DNA of 64,000 bases from the NCBI RefSeq assembly GCF_029873635.1, contig NC_080427.1:75051348-75115347 (forward strand), written 5' to 3'. Source of the stretch: Malania oleifera (Eukaryota > Streptophyta > Magnoliopsida > Santalales > Ximeniaceae). The position numbers and the translations under genes were made by a program. Below are positions 1 through 12,282 of this stretch, in pieces (the stretch's first letter is position 1; each line of letters starts with the position of its first letter). Under the pieces are notes generated by a model. That model had not been told where the DNA came from. It did no database searches and was given only the letters and a program-made list of their open reading frames with translations.

Positions 1-1385
1 TCTAATTTATATTAAATTATTTGAGATTATAATGGTTTCTTTAGGCCCTAAAAAGGATCTTGCATTGAAGCGTATGTTTTAGTATTGAATATTATTTCTT
101 TTTTTGGATAAAAAATTACTGCGAATGCATTTAACAATTGAGAATCCATCTTATGTGGCCTTTTACACAATTTTTAATAAATGTGAACCTCAGTCTCTTG
201 CTCATCAGGCCTGGGCTCTAGGTACCCTTGGCATCTAAGGGAACCTTGCACCTTTAACAACTGTTCTTACTCTTCCTTGTAGGCATCAGGTCAGCAATTT
301 AAATGTTGAGTTTGAGGTATCCCAATCAAAATGCCTGGACTAAGTCATGTTTTTGGGGCATGCAGAATTAAAATATGCATCGGCTGATCAGCCTGTGGAT
401 TCTCAGATATTATACCCACATGAATGAAGCCACCAAATATTGATTTACTCCAAAAAAATTTTAACGGGGAGTCCCAATAAGATGTTTCAATGTTTTGGGC
501 TGGTTTCTGAGTTGAAGATACAAGATAGGCTGGAGGGGGGAAGGACATAGGGAGGCAATGACTGCAAGCTAATGACAAAAATGCGGGAGGGTTTGCTGTC
601 TCCTCTAAATGGATTTTCATACATGAAGTTTGAACCGTCTCCACATTTTTATTTTTTAAGCATTAGGCTATTAATCTCCATCTTAAACATCTCCTCTTTG
701 CGATTACGATCCTGTCATCATGCTTTAGTGAATACTAGTCCAAGCTCATGTAGGTACTAGTAACACATTCAAATTCCCAACATTTGCATCCTAAAATTGC
801 ACAACTAGCTCAAATGTCATGATCATATCTATTTCATTTTAAATGCAAAATGGGTCAAATTGGTATTCATTTGGAAGCCTCAGATATCTAGTTTCACAAG
901 AAAATGCAGAGCTATTTTTACAAAATTATTAGTCAAAGGTTATAAGGATCATCTTAATCAGTTATCCATAATGTGTGCACATTAGCTAACAGCCCATGGC
1001 ACTCAGGCATAATTTCAAATCATGATGCCTATCAAATAATGAGTAAAATCATATTGAATCTCAACTGAGCCACTATTTTTTTTTCCTCCCATTTTTTCTC
1101 CGTTCCGTAAGCTATAAATTTAGGGCCAAAATAGGGATTTAACTACTTTAAGAGGTTCAATTGCCTTAGGACACAGATTATAGTTTTATTAGTGATAATG
1201 CCAAACTTACTCATGATCTAGTTTTGGGTTTGATGTACATTTCCACCAGTGAAAAGTGCAAGGCTGTAGTCCACAGCAGATTGAAGCACCATGGCAGAAT
1301 CAGGGTTCTTTTTGTTCTTGTTCTTTCTTATTTTTTAATCCCTCTGGCTGAGCTGTCTATGAAAGATTGTAGCAGCTTTGAGTAT
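1..1385. other. Intergenic, no recognised gene
   Basis: AT-rich sequence with only short open frames and no recognisable domain. It ends at the TG terminus of the copia LTR. The last bases, AGTAT at 1381-1385, resemble the AGTGT following the element at 5993-5997 and are the probable target-site duplication. Confidence 0.6.
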
Positions 1386-1542
1386 TGTTGGCGTGATTGT
1401 ATGCTTGATTGTAGGATTAAAATTGTGGCATGATTATAGGAGGAATTTTCGGATAGGTAAATATTGTAATCTATATTCATTCATCTTGTACAGGAAAAAG
1501 GTAAGAAGAAAGATAGAGAATTTTATTTTTCATTTTTTATCA
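1386..1542 (+). repeat. 5' LTR of copia element
   Basis: 157-bp LTR beginning TGTTGGCGTG and ending TTTTATCA. It matches 5854-5992 except that this copy has an extra 18 bp near 1472-1495, absent from the 3' LTR. Short length is typical of small copia families. Confidence 0.88.
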
Positions 1543-1556
1543 TGGTATTAGAGACA
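1543..1556 (+). other. Primer-binding site (initiator tRNA-Met type)
   Basis: TGGTATTAGAGAC directly follows the 5' LTR. The canonical plant complement to initiator tRNA-Met is TGGTATCAGAGC, so this is a one- to two-base degenerate copy in the correct place. Confidence 0.8.
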
Positions 1557-2170
1557 AGGTTCCAACTCTGGACCTAGCTTTTTCCCTAACCCTACCCATG
1601 CCTTCTCTGCCGCCATCGTTTAGACGTGCCTGATGCCTTCACCGACGACGATGAAGGCCTGCACTGGCCAGCACTGTCTTGCCCCTTCGGAAAAAAAAGA
1701 AAATAAAATTTCACAGCCCTTGACGGGCACCATCCGGAGCGTTCATCAGCGTCAGTGACGTTCCAAAGGAAGACCAACACATCCTTCCCATCCCGTGGTT
1801 CAGTACCTGGAAAAACCCCACATCTCCGACGCCCACTGGACCTCGTCCACGACTGTCTTCCGCCGAAACACATCTCCTCGAGTGCCGGATTATTTGTTGG
1901 CTCCATCCTTCTGATGCGTAACTATGGAGATCTCATGGCTGTTTGATGGACTGCCTTTGTACATTCCTTTCTTATTTTCATTAAAGTGAAGGCTAGTAGC
2001 CCCACCTCTCTCATTTTTCCCTTTTCTTTCCTTTTCCTTTATTTGGGTGTCCTTTGTGAGATTACTCTTTGTTGCTGTTTTGGAGTTTCTATTTTAGGAT
2101 TTGGAAAAAGATGGAGACTGCCATGTTTTATTTTATCTTGTGACTATAGTGGATGTAGTGGATGCTTTGC

Positions 2171-2398
2171 TAGCTCTCTCGGTATCTGACCACTGAAGCT
2201 ATTATTTGCAAGTTGCAGAACAGCCAACCTTGTCAGAAGGCCAAATTTACGTGGGATTTTTCTTGTGAGGGCATTACTCGTGAGGGATATCCATTCAAGG
2301 TTACTACTCTTGAACAATTCAATTGGAATTTCACCACTAAGAAAGTTATTATTGAGAATAAGATCCTTCAGATTCTTGCAGCTCCCTATCTCTGCAGG
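2171..2398 (-). pseudogene. Captured LRR receptor-kinase fragment (BRI1-like 2/VH1-like), antisense inside copia element
   Basis: Read on the minus strand, about 76 codons encode three consecutive plant-type leucine-rich repeats. Diagnostic pieces are [29 protein letters not shown] and [17 protein letters not shown]. The NLEWxSxTSN and RLAVLQLxNN strings are characteristic of the BRI1/BRL brassinosteroid-receptor family just before the island domain; the fragment looks closest to BRI1-like 2 (VH1), from memory of the family. It lies between the copia primer-binding site and the copia protease, opposite in orientation to the element, where gag should be. No stop interrupts the repeats, but there is no kinase, signal peptide or neighbouring exon, so it is a transduplicated fragment and not a gene. 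Its outer limits are set by where similarity to the LRR pattern ends. Confidence 0.8.
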
Positions 2399-2464
2399 TT
2401 TGCAGGTTTTTTTGTGAGCTTGAAATCCAAGAACTGTTCTATCCGATTTTTTTTTTTTCCTCAA

Positions 2465-5400
2465 TGGAGGACACCGGAAATCTCGGCACCTCTGTTACTA
2501 CTTTATTTAATTCTTGTCATAATGCTGATAGTAATATTTGGATACCTGACTCTGGGGCTACCGATCACATGACGTTCGATCCCAATGATTTCTCACACAC
2601 TTCTCCACCGTGACGCACAAACATTGCAAATGCCAATGGAGTTGTTTCTTCGGTCACCGGGGCTGGCACGGTGACTTTGTCTCCTTCTCTCATATTATCT
2701 AACACTTTATTGGTTCCCTCTCTGTCTCATAAGTTAGTCTCTGTTAGCCAAGTAACAACAGACTTAAATTGTGTTGTGCTCATTTATCCTACTTTTTTGT
2801 CTTCTTCGGGATATTCTCACAAAGGAGATCATTGGGCACGGTACTAAGAGAGTGGGGGGGGGGGTGGGGTTTTTACTACATGGATGATTTCAGTGTGGGT
2901 CGAGCACATCATATGCGTCATCCGAATGGTATCAAGGAGAAACAGATTTGGCTTTTACATCGTCGATTAGGACATTCGTTATTTGGGTATATGCGTCATT
3001 TATTCCCTGATTTATTTTCACACATATCAACTGCTGACTTTAAGTGTGATACTTGCATTCTTGGCAAAAGTCATCAAGTTACTTATCCATTGAGTATGCA
3101 TAAAAGTGACGTTCCATTTGCTTTAATCCATTCCGATGTGTGGGGACCCTCTCCTGTTTCCTATTGCATTTGAAATTCGCTGGTTTGTAATATTTGTAAA
3201 ATGATTGTACTCGCATGACTTGGCTATACTTGCTGAAACATAAAGATGAGGTATTAAGTGTGTTCAAATCATTTCATGTCATGGTTCAGACTCAATTCTC
3301 AGCCAAGATACAGATTCTCTGGTCCAATAATGGTCGTGAATATTTTAACTAGGGATACCTTGATTATTTCCAACACCATGGAATTATTCATGAATCTTAT
3401 TGCTCATGGACTCCTTAGCAAAATGGTGTTGCTGAACGAAAAACCAACATATACTTGAAATTTCTCGTGCCCTTTTACTTGGCGCCCATGTACCCAACTA
3501 GCACTGGGCTGATGCAGTTGCTACAACTATGAACCTCCTCAAGCGTATGCCATCTAAAGTTTTGGATTTTAAGACACCCCTATAGGCTCTTTCAACTTAT
3601 GTGTCCTTGCCTACAGTATTAATGATTCCTCCCCGAGTCTTTGGATGTGTAGCTTTTGTACATCTCCATAAGGACCAACGCAATAAACTTGATCCATGTG
3701 CTATTCGATGTCTTTTTTTTGGAATATGTCGTACATCAAAAAGGATATTGGTGCTATGACCTGATCACCAAACGCACCTATGTCACTATGGATGTGACAT
3801 TCTTGGAATCCGACATGTTCTACTCTCCCTCGGTATCCAATTCTTCTCTTCAAAGGGAGATCCAAGTTGAAGAGCAGAATTGGTGAAGATTTGACTACTG
3901 GCTAGGGTTTGATGACATAAATACGGTAGTCAGTGGGGAACCTGATAAAACTCCAGATCAATCTTCAGAGGATGACATAACTCTAAGAGCAACATCTACA
4001 CCAGCAACATCTACATCAACCCCACCTGAAGCTGAACAAGAATCCCTCCACAACTTAGTACCTAAAGAGCCATCTCCTGAGAATACCCCTAAGGTAAACT
4101 CTCCCATTACACTTCCAACTAATAATGATATGGGTATCTCTGCTGGTTATACCTTACCTTCCAAGCATAATTGTGAAAAGCCACTAAATAGGTACTCTCC
4201 ATAAATTGAGGAACGAAGGTCAAGGTATCCGATTGGCAACTATGTATCTGCAAAGAAACTATCCGAACCCATTAAAAAATATGCACATGAACTTTCCTCG
4301 TACCATGTTCCCGCTGATGTTCTGGAAGCTCTAACAGACCCTAAGTGGACCCAAGCTATAAAAGAAGAGATGGAGGCATTACTAAAGAACAAAACATGGG
4401 TTCTTGTGTCGTTGCCTAGAGGAAAAAGGACGGTGGGATGCAAATAAGTGTTTTCCATTAAACACATGGCAGATGGATCTATCGAACGATATAAAGCAAG
4501 ACTGGTGGCAAAGGGCTATACACAAACATATGGCGTGGACTATCAAGAAACGTTCTCACCAGTAGCCAAGTTGAATACAGTTAGAGTCTTGTTATCTGTA
4601 ATAGCAAATCTCGACTGGTCGCTGCACCAGTTTGATATAAAGAATGCCTTTCTTCACGATGATCTTGAGGAGGAAGTGTATATGGATATTCCACTAGGGT
4701 ATACGACAACCTCAACGACTAAGGTTGTGTGTAAATTACAGCGCGCACTGTATGGACTAAAGCAATCACCAAGAGCATGGTTTGGGCGATTTAGCTTGGC
4801 AATGAAGAAATATGGGTTTCAAAAAGCAACTCAGACCATACACTCTTCCTGAAGCATCAACTGGGCAAGGTAATAGCATTTAATAATCTATGTAGATGAT
4901 ATGATCATTATAGGAGATGATCCAGAAGAAATAACAAGACTTCAAGAGCAATTAACAATAGAGTTTGAGGTGAAAAATCTAGGCGTACTCAAATATTTTC
5001 TAGGAATTGAAGTTTCTAGGTCTAAGCAAGGCATATTTCTTTCCCAACGAAATATATCCTAGATTTATTATCAGAAGTTGGGTTACTAGATTGTAAGCCC
5101 ACAGATACACCAATAATCTAGAATCACAAGCTTGGAGAATACCTAGACCAAGTGCCAACAGACAAAGGAAGGTACCAGAGATTGGTTGGGAAACTTATTT
5201 ATCTATCCCATACACGGCATGACATCGCCTATGCAATAGGTGTAGTAAGTCAATTCATGCATTGTCCAAGTGAAGATCATATGACTGCAGTGATTCCGAT
5301 TCTTCGATACCTAAAGTCCTTCCCTAGAAAAGGACTTATGTTCTATAAAAAAAACCACTTGAGGGTTGAAGGTTATACAAATGCTGACTAGGCAGGAAAT

Positions 5401-5846
5401 ATTTCAGATAGAAAATCCACCTCTCAGGCTATTTTACGTTTGTTGGAGGGAACTTGGTTACATGGAGAAGCAAGAAGCAAAAGGTGGTAACATTATCAAG
5501 TGCAGAAGCTGAGTTTTGTGGGATGGTTAAGGGTTTGTGTGAGCTTCTCTGGCTTTGAAGACTATTAACTGAAATTGGCTATGCCTCAAACTACGAGATG
5601 GACTTATTTTGTGATAACAAGGCTGCTATTGACATTTCTCATAATCTAGTTCAGCATGATCGGATCAAATATGTGGAAGTAGATCGACACTTCATCAAAC
5701 AAAATCTTGAGGCCAAGATAATTCGATTTCTATTCGTTAAGTCCGAAGACCAGTTGGCAAATATACTTACAAAAGCTGTGTGCAGTAAGAGCTTCTACAA
5801 CTCACTTGACAAGTTGGGCATTAGAGATATATATGCACCAACTTGA
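2465..5846 (+). pseudogene. Copia pol polyprotein (PR-IN-RT-RH), broken
   Basis: The frame passes through aspartic protease (DSGAT at 2548-2562), GAG-pre-integrase (WLLHRRLGHS with the CDTCILGKSH zinc-binding end, about 2947-3075) and integrase core (HSDVWG near 3130). The second catalytic Asp of integrase appears as Asn in SNNGREY near 3325. Then come reverse transcriptase (about 4310-5150, YVDD at 4889-4900) and RNase H, ending at the stop at 5844-5846 just before the purine tract. Many stops and frameshifts split the protein; the longest surviving open pieces are 2769-3173, 4448-4852, 5152-5391 and 5598-5846. Family and domain order are certain; activity is excluded by the lesions. Confidence 0.9.
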
Positions 5847-5853
5847 GGGGGAG
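5843..5853 (+). other. Polypurine tract
   Basis: The purine-rich run TTGAGGGGGAG directly precedes the TG of the 3' LTR. This is where plus-strand DNA synthesis is primed in LTR retrotransposons. Confidence 0.8.
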
Positions 5854-5992
5854 TGTTGGTGTGATTGTAGGCTTGGTTGTAGGATTAAAATTGTGGCATG
5901 ATTATAGGAGGAATTTTCGGATAGGTAAATATTGTAATATATAGAAAAAGGTAAGAAGAAAGATACATAATTTTATTTTTCATTTTTTATCA
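5854..5992 (+). repeat. 3' LTR of copia element
   Basis: 139-bp copy of the 1386-1542 LTR, TG...CA, lacking 18 bp near the middle of the R/U5 side. It is followed by AGTGT, the likely target duplication. Confidence 0.88.
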
Positions 5993-8900
5993 AGTGTTAA
6001 TTAGGAGATTGAAAAATACGATGTTAGTGATAGAAAAACCCCTGTTGATCATTGAACTGTGACCTAAAATTTCATGGCAACAGTTGAATTCCTCGTAAAG
6101 CTATGAAATTTGGGAGAGAAGAGGAGACATAGATGATTGGGATGGTAGATTTGCAGAGCCAAAGGAGAAAATGAAACATTTTCCAAGAAAATGAAGAATT
6201 TTATTTTCAAGATCTGAAAATTCGGAGAAAATGAGAAATTTGCAAAATCAAAGATGTTGACAATGTGACTTGGTTTAAACACTCATGTTTAAGTTCTAAA
6301 AAACAAAAGTATTTTTTTTTTTTCTACTTCTATTGAAATATGATCTTTGTTTATTTGTGTTTTGATTTGTGAGAAAATGGGAAGATTTTTGTTTTTATTT
6401 TTGGCAGTGCACCTTGGTTTGTCCTTTAAAGTTTAAAAGGAAAAAGAAAAAAGGATAAATTTCTTAGAGGTTCACGATTGACCCTATTATTCATCACATT
6501 TAAATCTTATTAAACAGGGTTGCAATGAAAAATTACGCATCCTCATATATTGAAAATTACCCTATTAGTTTTTTACTCTTATTAAACAGGATAAATTTCT
6601 GAACGAACCCATATGTTGATTCAATCTTCAATGTTCAGCACTGACGTTTTCCAAAAAACTGTATTTTGCTTAATTGTATGCATGTTAATTGGGAGTCCTA
6701 AGCGATGAACATTGACATTGTTTGTATTTTTACTACAGGTGCCGTTCATTATTGATCCCAACACTGATACCCAACTTGGTGACTGCAAGACCATTTTATC
6801 TTATTTGTTTGGTACATACTCAGCTGCCACTTTATAGTTTCAACATGTCTTCAAAAACTCCTGCAGTTGAGATCTAATACCAGTTCAGATATTTTGAACG
6901 CTGTGTATATGCTGTGTGTGCGCGTTTCTGAATATCGAGGAGCAGGGCATAGACATGTAAACTTGTCCCAGAGCTCTAGATTTGAATTTGTGTGGATTTA
7001 GACAAAATTCAGTACGATTTTGTATCATATTTCTTTTAAATTTACGAAATCCAAAGCTAATGTCTCTCCCAAACATAGGGTCTGTGTCCAAAGTTATCCC
7101 TAATTGCCTAAACATGTGTTTGGGAGCTTTGAATTTGGCTGTTGATTCGGATTTGTGTGAACAAAATGCAATATAAAAATGTATTGAATTTTGTCAAAAT
7201 TTATACAAATTTGAAGATGAGATTTGTACTTGATGTTGCCCCAACATATGATAAATGTAATCCATAAATACTAACTCATTGTTTATTTACTTCAAATTTT
7301 TATAAGAAGAAAGATGCAGATATCTCAAGGTGAAAAAATATGATATAATAGCCCGAAAATGGAGAGATCTAGCGAAATAAAGACAAGGGAAGTAGGGCTT
7401 ATGCACCCAAACGAAGAAAGAAATGTGGTTGGATCAAGAAAAAGGAGAAAGGGTGGCGGTATGGATGTAAAAAATGCAATTAATTATAGTAATGGCAATT
7501 AGAAAACTTTACATCCCGTTTTAAACGGAAAAGAAATATGAATAATATTTCATTTTTCTTAATTTGTTAATCATATTAATTTTTTTTTTAAATTTTTAAT
7601 AGTATTTAAATTATAAGAAAAATGTGATGAAAATTTAATCTTTTTTATTTTTTTAAATAGAATTTTTGATCCAAACGAACTCTTAGAGATGAAAAATACG
7701 GAACTTCTAATTAGGTCTGCCATTAGACACATCTCTTGACATTTAAAAAATGAATGACATCAATCTCATTTTGTATTTAATCATAATTAGTGGAATGCCT
7801 GTGCTGCACAGCAGAGCAATTTAAGAGTTATTACTTTCAAAGGCACTAGAAAAATAAAAATAACAGAAAGCAAACAAGATGTGCCAATTACAGAGAGCAA
7901 TAGTCTTCAGAAAGAGCAAAAAATGTTTATAATCCTGAACCTTTAGGTCAAATAATATCTATATTTCAGTGATCAAACTAATGAAGCAGAAAAAGGAAGG
8001 AACAGTTCCCATTTAGCCTTTGTTTTTTATGCATGTTCAAAGTTGAACCTTGCTTTCTTTCTTTTTCTAATTTTCTTCATGCTGCAAAGCATAAACAAGT
8101 CAGTTATTTTAGAATCAAATTATAAACTTTTAAAATGAAGATTTAACATAGATAATAATCTCTTGATTGGGATAATGGATGCATGTAAATGTGTTTGTAA
8201 CTTAAGAATTGTGTAGAGTTAAAATCAGCATTAGTTATTTGAGGCATGGTAGTTGGTGCCAATTATTTTTTTCCTCTGAGAACCAATGCATATTCACTTC
8301 AAATAAATGCTAAATGAAATAATTTTAACCTAACTACAATGAAGTATTATGAGACCTTGCCTCGTAAAAATTTCATACAAGATTGAAACCTGTAGCATCA
8401 TTGTATGACCAAAATCTTCTTATACATGTCTGCTATGAGATCGAGATATGCATTTTTAACTCTCTAATGCCCTCGTTGTAGTAGTCCACCCTCGTTGGAG
8501 TAGTAGTCCACACCTCTATATAGGATCCGTCCAAATGACAGTACCTTGAGGTAACTTTGGTATGAAATGTAATAATCTCGATCCATCTCCGTTGATATTG
8601 TGTGCTTACCTCTCGTATCTTTGCCCTTACAAAAGTCATCTCAATAGACTGAAATATAAATCATCCTTAAATGGTCAAAAACTCCCTGATACATACTTGA
8701 TATGGTATTTTCATAGATTTTCTCATTTAATATCTCAAGCCTTCGTCAAAGTGGCCCACACCTCTTTGATCCATCGCATCGCAAAACCCCAAAGTGACTT
8801 TTGTGCTAAATGCAATGGTCTCGACCCAAAATTTTGACGAAATATTGTATGCATTGGACCATAGTGCCTCCTAATTTTGCTGCATGAAAGGCACTCACAA

Positions 8901-9467
8901 GATTGAAGTACAAACCATGGTAAGTAAGAACAATTTGCAGGATAAAAGGCTCAACAAACCCATAGTAACATATGAAAACATAGTTGAAAACATAAATAAA
9001 TTTTAATTTTTCTTAGCTAGCATAATCAGACAAATAACATTGCATTTGCTGTTTCGACAATGAAGTTAACATTTATAATTCAAGACTGCAAATGAAAGAT
9101 CATTCTTATCTCTAAATATTAAAGATTCTAATAAGTAAATCTTGTTTCATTTGCCAATATGGGGTCCAGTGCTAGTTGATTTTTTTTTTTTTTTTTTAAA
9201 GGACAATGTGAAACTATCAAAGGAAAATACCAACTAGAATAATAGATACCACCACAACTAAGAGAAATCAAAATGAGTAACAAATAAGGAGTGGCTGAAC
9301 ATGATTTATTGCAACACAAACAAATCAGAAAGAAAAAGAATAGTGTCAAGATAAACAATGTAGAAATAACTATGAGTTGTCGACAACAAATTTAGTTACG
9401 AAATCAGGTACCAAGTAATAGCTTTTCCCAAGATAAACTCTATAAATCATAAATATAAATATAAAAT
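5993..9467. other. Intergenic AT-rich region
   Basis: No gene, conserved domain or RNA gene was recognised. It contains A/T runs, a 61-bp inverted repeat at 7066-7126, and AT-rich segments (about 6975-7075 and 7125-7230) resembling 45880-46016, suggestive of small non-autonomous transposons. Short open frames here have no recognisable similarity. Confidence 0.55.
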
Positions 9468-11362
9468 TGATTACGCGCCACAGTTGTGTAATTATGCATT
9501 TAAGATCATAATTTTAATTAAAATGTCTAATTTTGTCTAATGTTTTAATCATCGAGCTCACCCTATAATTTTAAGATAAATTAGCCTACTTTTGTTGAAA
9601 ATCTGCGGACACTCATATTTTATTATTGCAAGATAATTTTTGGAAGCCAAGCCATGCACGCAAAGAATAGCCTTTTTCAACACTATTTTATAATCTGTGT
9701 GTAATTCTCTCATCCGATCTCCAATTCAAATCATTCAAGATGCTGTAGAAAGCTAAGAGAACCCTCTACAACTTTCATGCTTTGTGTTTTGAAAAATACG
9801 GACAACATTAAGGTCGAAATCGGACATGAAGTTACCATATGCTGTTTTTATGAACTATTTCGGCATTACTTTGTAATCTGGGTGCAACTTTCTCGTCCGA
9901 GCTCTGATCGAGATAATTAAAAATATTGTGGAAAACCAAGGAAATTCTGTACAATTTTCGTGTTTTGAGATTTGAGAGTTATGAGCTATCAGAGGGTTGA
10001 AATTGGGTTTGAAATTGGTTGGCAGACCGTGTGCTTTTGAAAAAAAAAAAAAGAAAATAAATAAATAAATAAAAACATAAATAATGATGTGACCTGGCCA
10101 TGCAGCCGGGTCCTCTTGGTGGGGCGCTAGGCGAGATGCACACGGATAGGAGGGGGAGAAAACACAAAGAAAAGGGAAAAGAAAGGGAAGAAAAGGAGGA
10201 TTTTGAAAAGTCAAAGAAAAAGAGGCCAATTAGGTTTTCTTGGTGGGGGCCGCAGACAAGGAAAATATAGAAGATACAAGAGGCCGCACCACACACATAG
10301 GGTTTTTTCACTGGGACTGAAGGTCGGGTGCACGGACAAGAGGATTCTTTTGGTGGTGAATTCTCACACACACTGGAGTTTTTTTTTTTTTTTTACTATT
10401 CTTTTTTTTTTTTGGGAGCAGGGGACTTGTCTTGGATTCTTGTTGGGAGACTGCATGGAAAAAGGTCAACACAAATAGTGGCAAAGGAAAGCGGCGGCAC
10501 AGAAAAATAAAATCTTTTCAGGAACCGGAAAGCGGCGAACAAAGGCGGTGTTCAGGGTGTTCGCGAGGCGCGATGGCAATGCTGTGGCTGTCGTTTTATC
10601 TTTTACTCTACAAATAAAAACAAGTTTGGTGAAATCTTTTATGTTGGATTTAATTTTCGGAATGAGCTAATTTATGTATTCTAGGAAAACAATGTAGTCA
10701 GTTTTAAACTATGCTTGCTCTGCGATGCTAATCCGAAGTAGTTTTCCTTAATGTTTGTTTGAGTTATTCTGCACTTAATGCTTTTAATTAACTGACCATT
10801 AATTAGATGATGTTGGTATTATGATTTGCTACCGAAAGGGGGAATTGTAGGATAGATCTTGGATAATTCAGCGTAGGTGAATATAGAGATCGAAAGACTT
10901 ATATGAACATACGTAACGTTAAATAAAATCGTAGATCTTATTGCGTTCTTGTGTCATTAATTTGCATACTCTTATGTTAAATAATAAATAAGGATAGGTT
11001 CTGATTGACTATCGAAAAGGGCTTTTGGAAAAATTGGAGATTTGCTAACAAATAGAGAAAACGAAGTCGAATTAGCTAGATGAGTAAAGCATAGTGCAAA
11101 ACTAGGTGAAATCGGTTTCCTAGAAGCTTTCGCCCTCATTAATTTGATACACGACAACCAATTTTATTTTCTCTTGAACAATTTATTTAAAGTAGTCTTA
11201 TTTCAATTTCACAGTCTAAAATTATTAATCTTTCTAAATAAAATCAAGGTTAGTATAATTTCGGTACTTGGTAAAATTAAGACATCAATCCCTGAGGACG
11301 ATACTCTACATCATTATATTATAAAATTACAATACTGTGCACTTGCAGTTTTGCACCGATAA
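9468..11362 (+). repeat. Solo LTR, Athila-like gypsy family (diverged)
   Basis: It starts TGATTACGCGCC, the same terminus as the Athila LTRs at 27727 and 34435. It follows the same plan: a repeated CCGANCTCTGATC-type segment, a GACC-GGCCATGCAGCCGGGTC segment near 10090, then a pyrimidine/purine leader. The 3' part ends with CCTGAGGACGATACTC and a CTTGCAGTTTTGCACC segment typical of this lineage's U5. AAAAT flanks both ends (9463-9467 and 11363-11367), but in A-rich sequence, so the duplication is weak evidence. No internal coding region is present. The 3' limit is less certain than the 5' limit. Confidence 0.65.
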
Positions 11363-11398
11363 AAAATAGAGAGCGAAACTAAAAAATTACCATAGATT

Positions 11399-12282
11399 TT
11401 GTTGCGGTTATCTCAGTCAGAGTATATTAGCCATGTTTTATAGAGATTCAACATGAGTAGCGTCAAGGCAGTAAATAATCCATTGGCCGGTCATTTTCGT
11501 CTCTCCAAGGATCAAGCTCCCCAAATAGATGAAGAGAAGGGCTAAATGGCTAAGGTGCCTTACGCCTCAGTCATTGGAAGTCTCATGTACGTCATGGTTG
11601 GTACCAGACCAGACAATAGTCAAGCAGTGGGAGCTGTCAGCAGGTTTATGTCAAATCCAGGGAAGACTCACTGGGAAGTAGTGAAGTGGATTTTGAGATA
11701 TCTACGTGGCACTATTGATAAGTGCCTATGTTTTGGTAAAGGAGATTTGAAAATTCAAGGATATGTTGATGCTGATTTTGTAGGTAAAATTGATCATTGC
11801 AGAAGTATCACCGGATATGTGTTCATTGTTGGCACAATAGTTGTCAGTTTAATGTCACAGATACAGAAGATTGTTGTTTTATCCACTACAGAAGCTGAGT
11901 ATGTAACAGTGACAAAAGTCAGTAAAGAGATGATTTGGCTTTAAGGTTTGTTAACAGAGCTCGAAATAAAGCATGAAAGAAATGTTTTGCATAGTGACAG
12001 TTAGAGTGCGATACATCTGGCAAGCAACTCTGCATTTTATTCTAGAACCAAACACATTGGATTACGTTATCATTTTGTCAGATCTATGTTAGAGGATGGA
12101 GTGTTGACACTAGAAAAAATCTAATGTAGCAAGAATCTGGCAGATATGCTAACAAAGGTGGTGACTATAGATAAGATGAAGTTATGATCAACTTCAGTTG
12201 GTCTTCATGCTTGAATACATATTTGAACACATCATCATCTATATACTGGTTGAGATGGTCTCTTAGTCTCCAAGTGGAAGAT
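11399..12282 (+). pseudogene. Tork-like copia pol, 3' fragment (end of RT plus RNase H)
   Basis: Closely similar to 44362-45216. It contains the RT C-terminal LSQSEYI-type segment, the KVPYASVIGSLMY motif (from 11546), RNase H residues in VDADF and STTEAEY, and the C-terminal HFVRSMLEDG segment near 12075. Stops interrupt it (for example after EMIWL at 11944). The 5' part of the element is missing; similarity starts at about 11399, close to the end of the upstream Athila-like LTR. Confidence 0.85.

Larger units (their letters stand above)
1386..5992 (+). mobile_element. Degenerate Ty1/copia LTR retrotransposon
   Basis: A 4.6-kb copia element bounded by short related LTRs (1386-1542 and 5854-5992), each TG...CA. 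Flanks AGTAT and AGTGT match at 4 of 5 positions, as expected for an aged target-site duplication. A primer-binding site follows the 5' LTR and a purine tract precedes the 3' LTR. Internal order is protease, GAG-pre-integrase, integrase, reverse transcriptase, RNase H, which defines copia. Stops and frameshifts break every domain. The gag region is not recognisable; the space between the primer-binding site and the protease (about 1 kb) instead holds an antisense host-gene fragment (2171-2398). The element cannot be autonomous. Confidence 0.9.

Noticed and set aside
1592..1946. Possible copia gag on either strand in the leader
   Set aside because: Neither the 104-codon minus frame nor the 63-codon plus frame shows gag or any other motif; treated as leader sequence.
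2213..2572. Plus-strand open frame of 119 codons over the LRR fragment
   Set aside because: The minus strand gives clear LRRs; the plus-strand peptide is its shadow running into the protease in the wrong frame.
9855..10371. Two overlapping minus-strand open frames of 124-130 codons
   Set aside because: They lie in the purine-rich leader of an Athila-like LTR; the Phe/Ser-rich peptides reflect the pyrimidine bias on the opposite strand.
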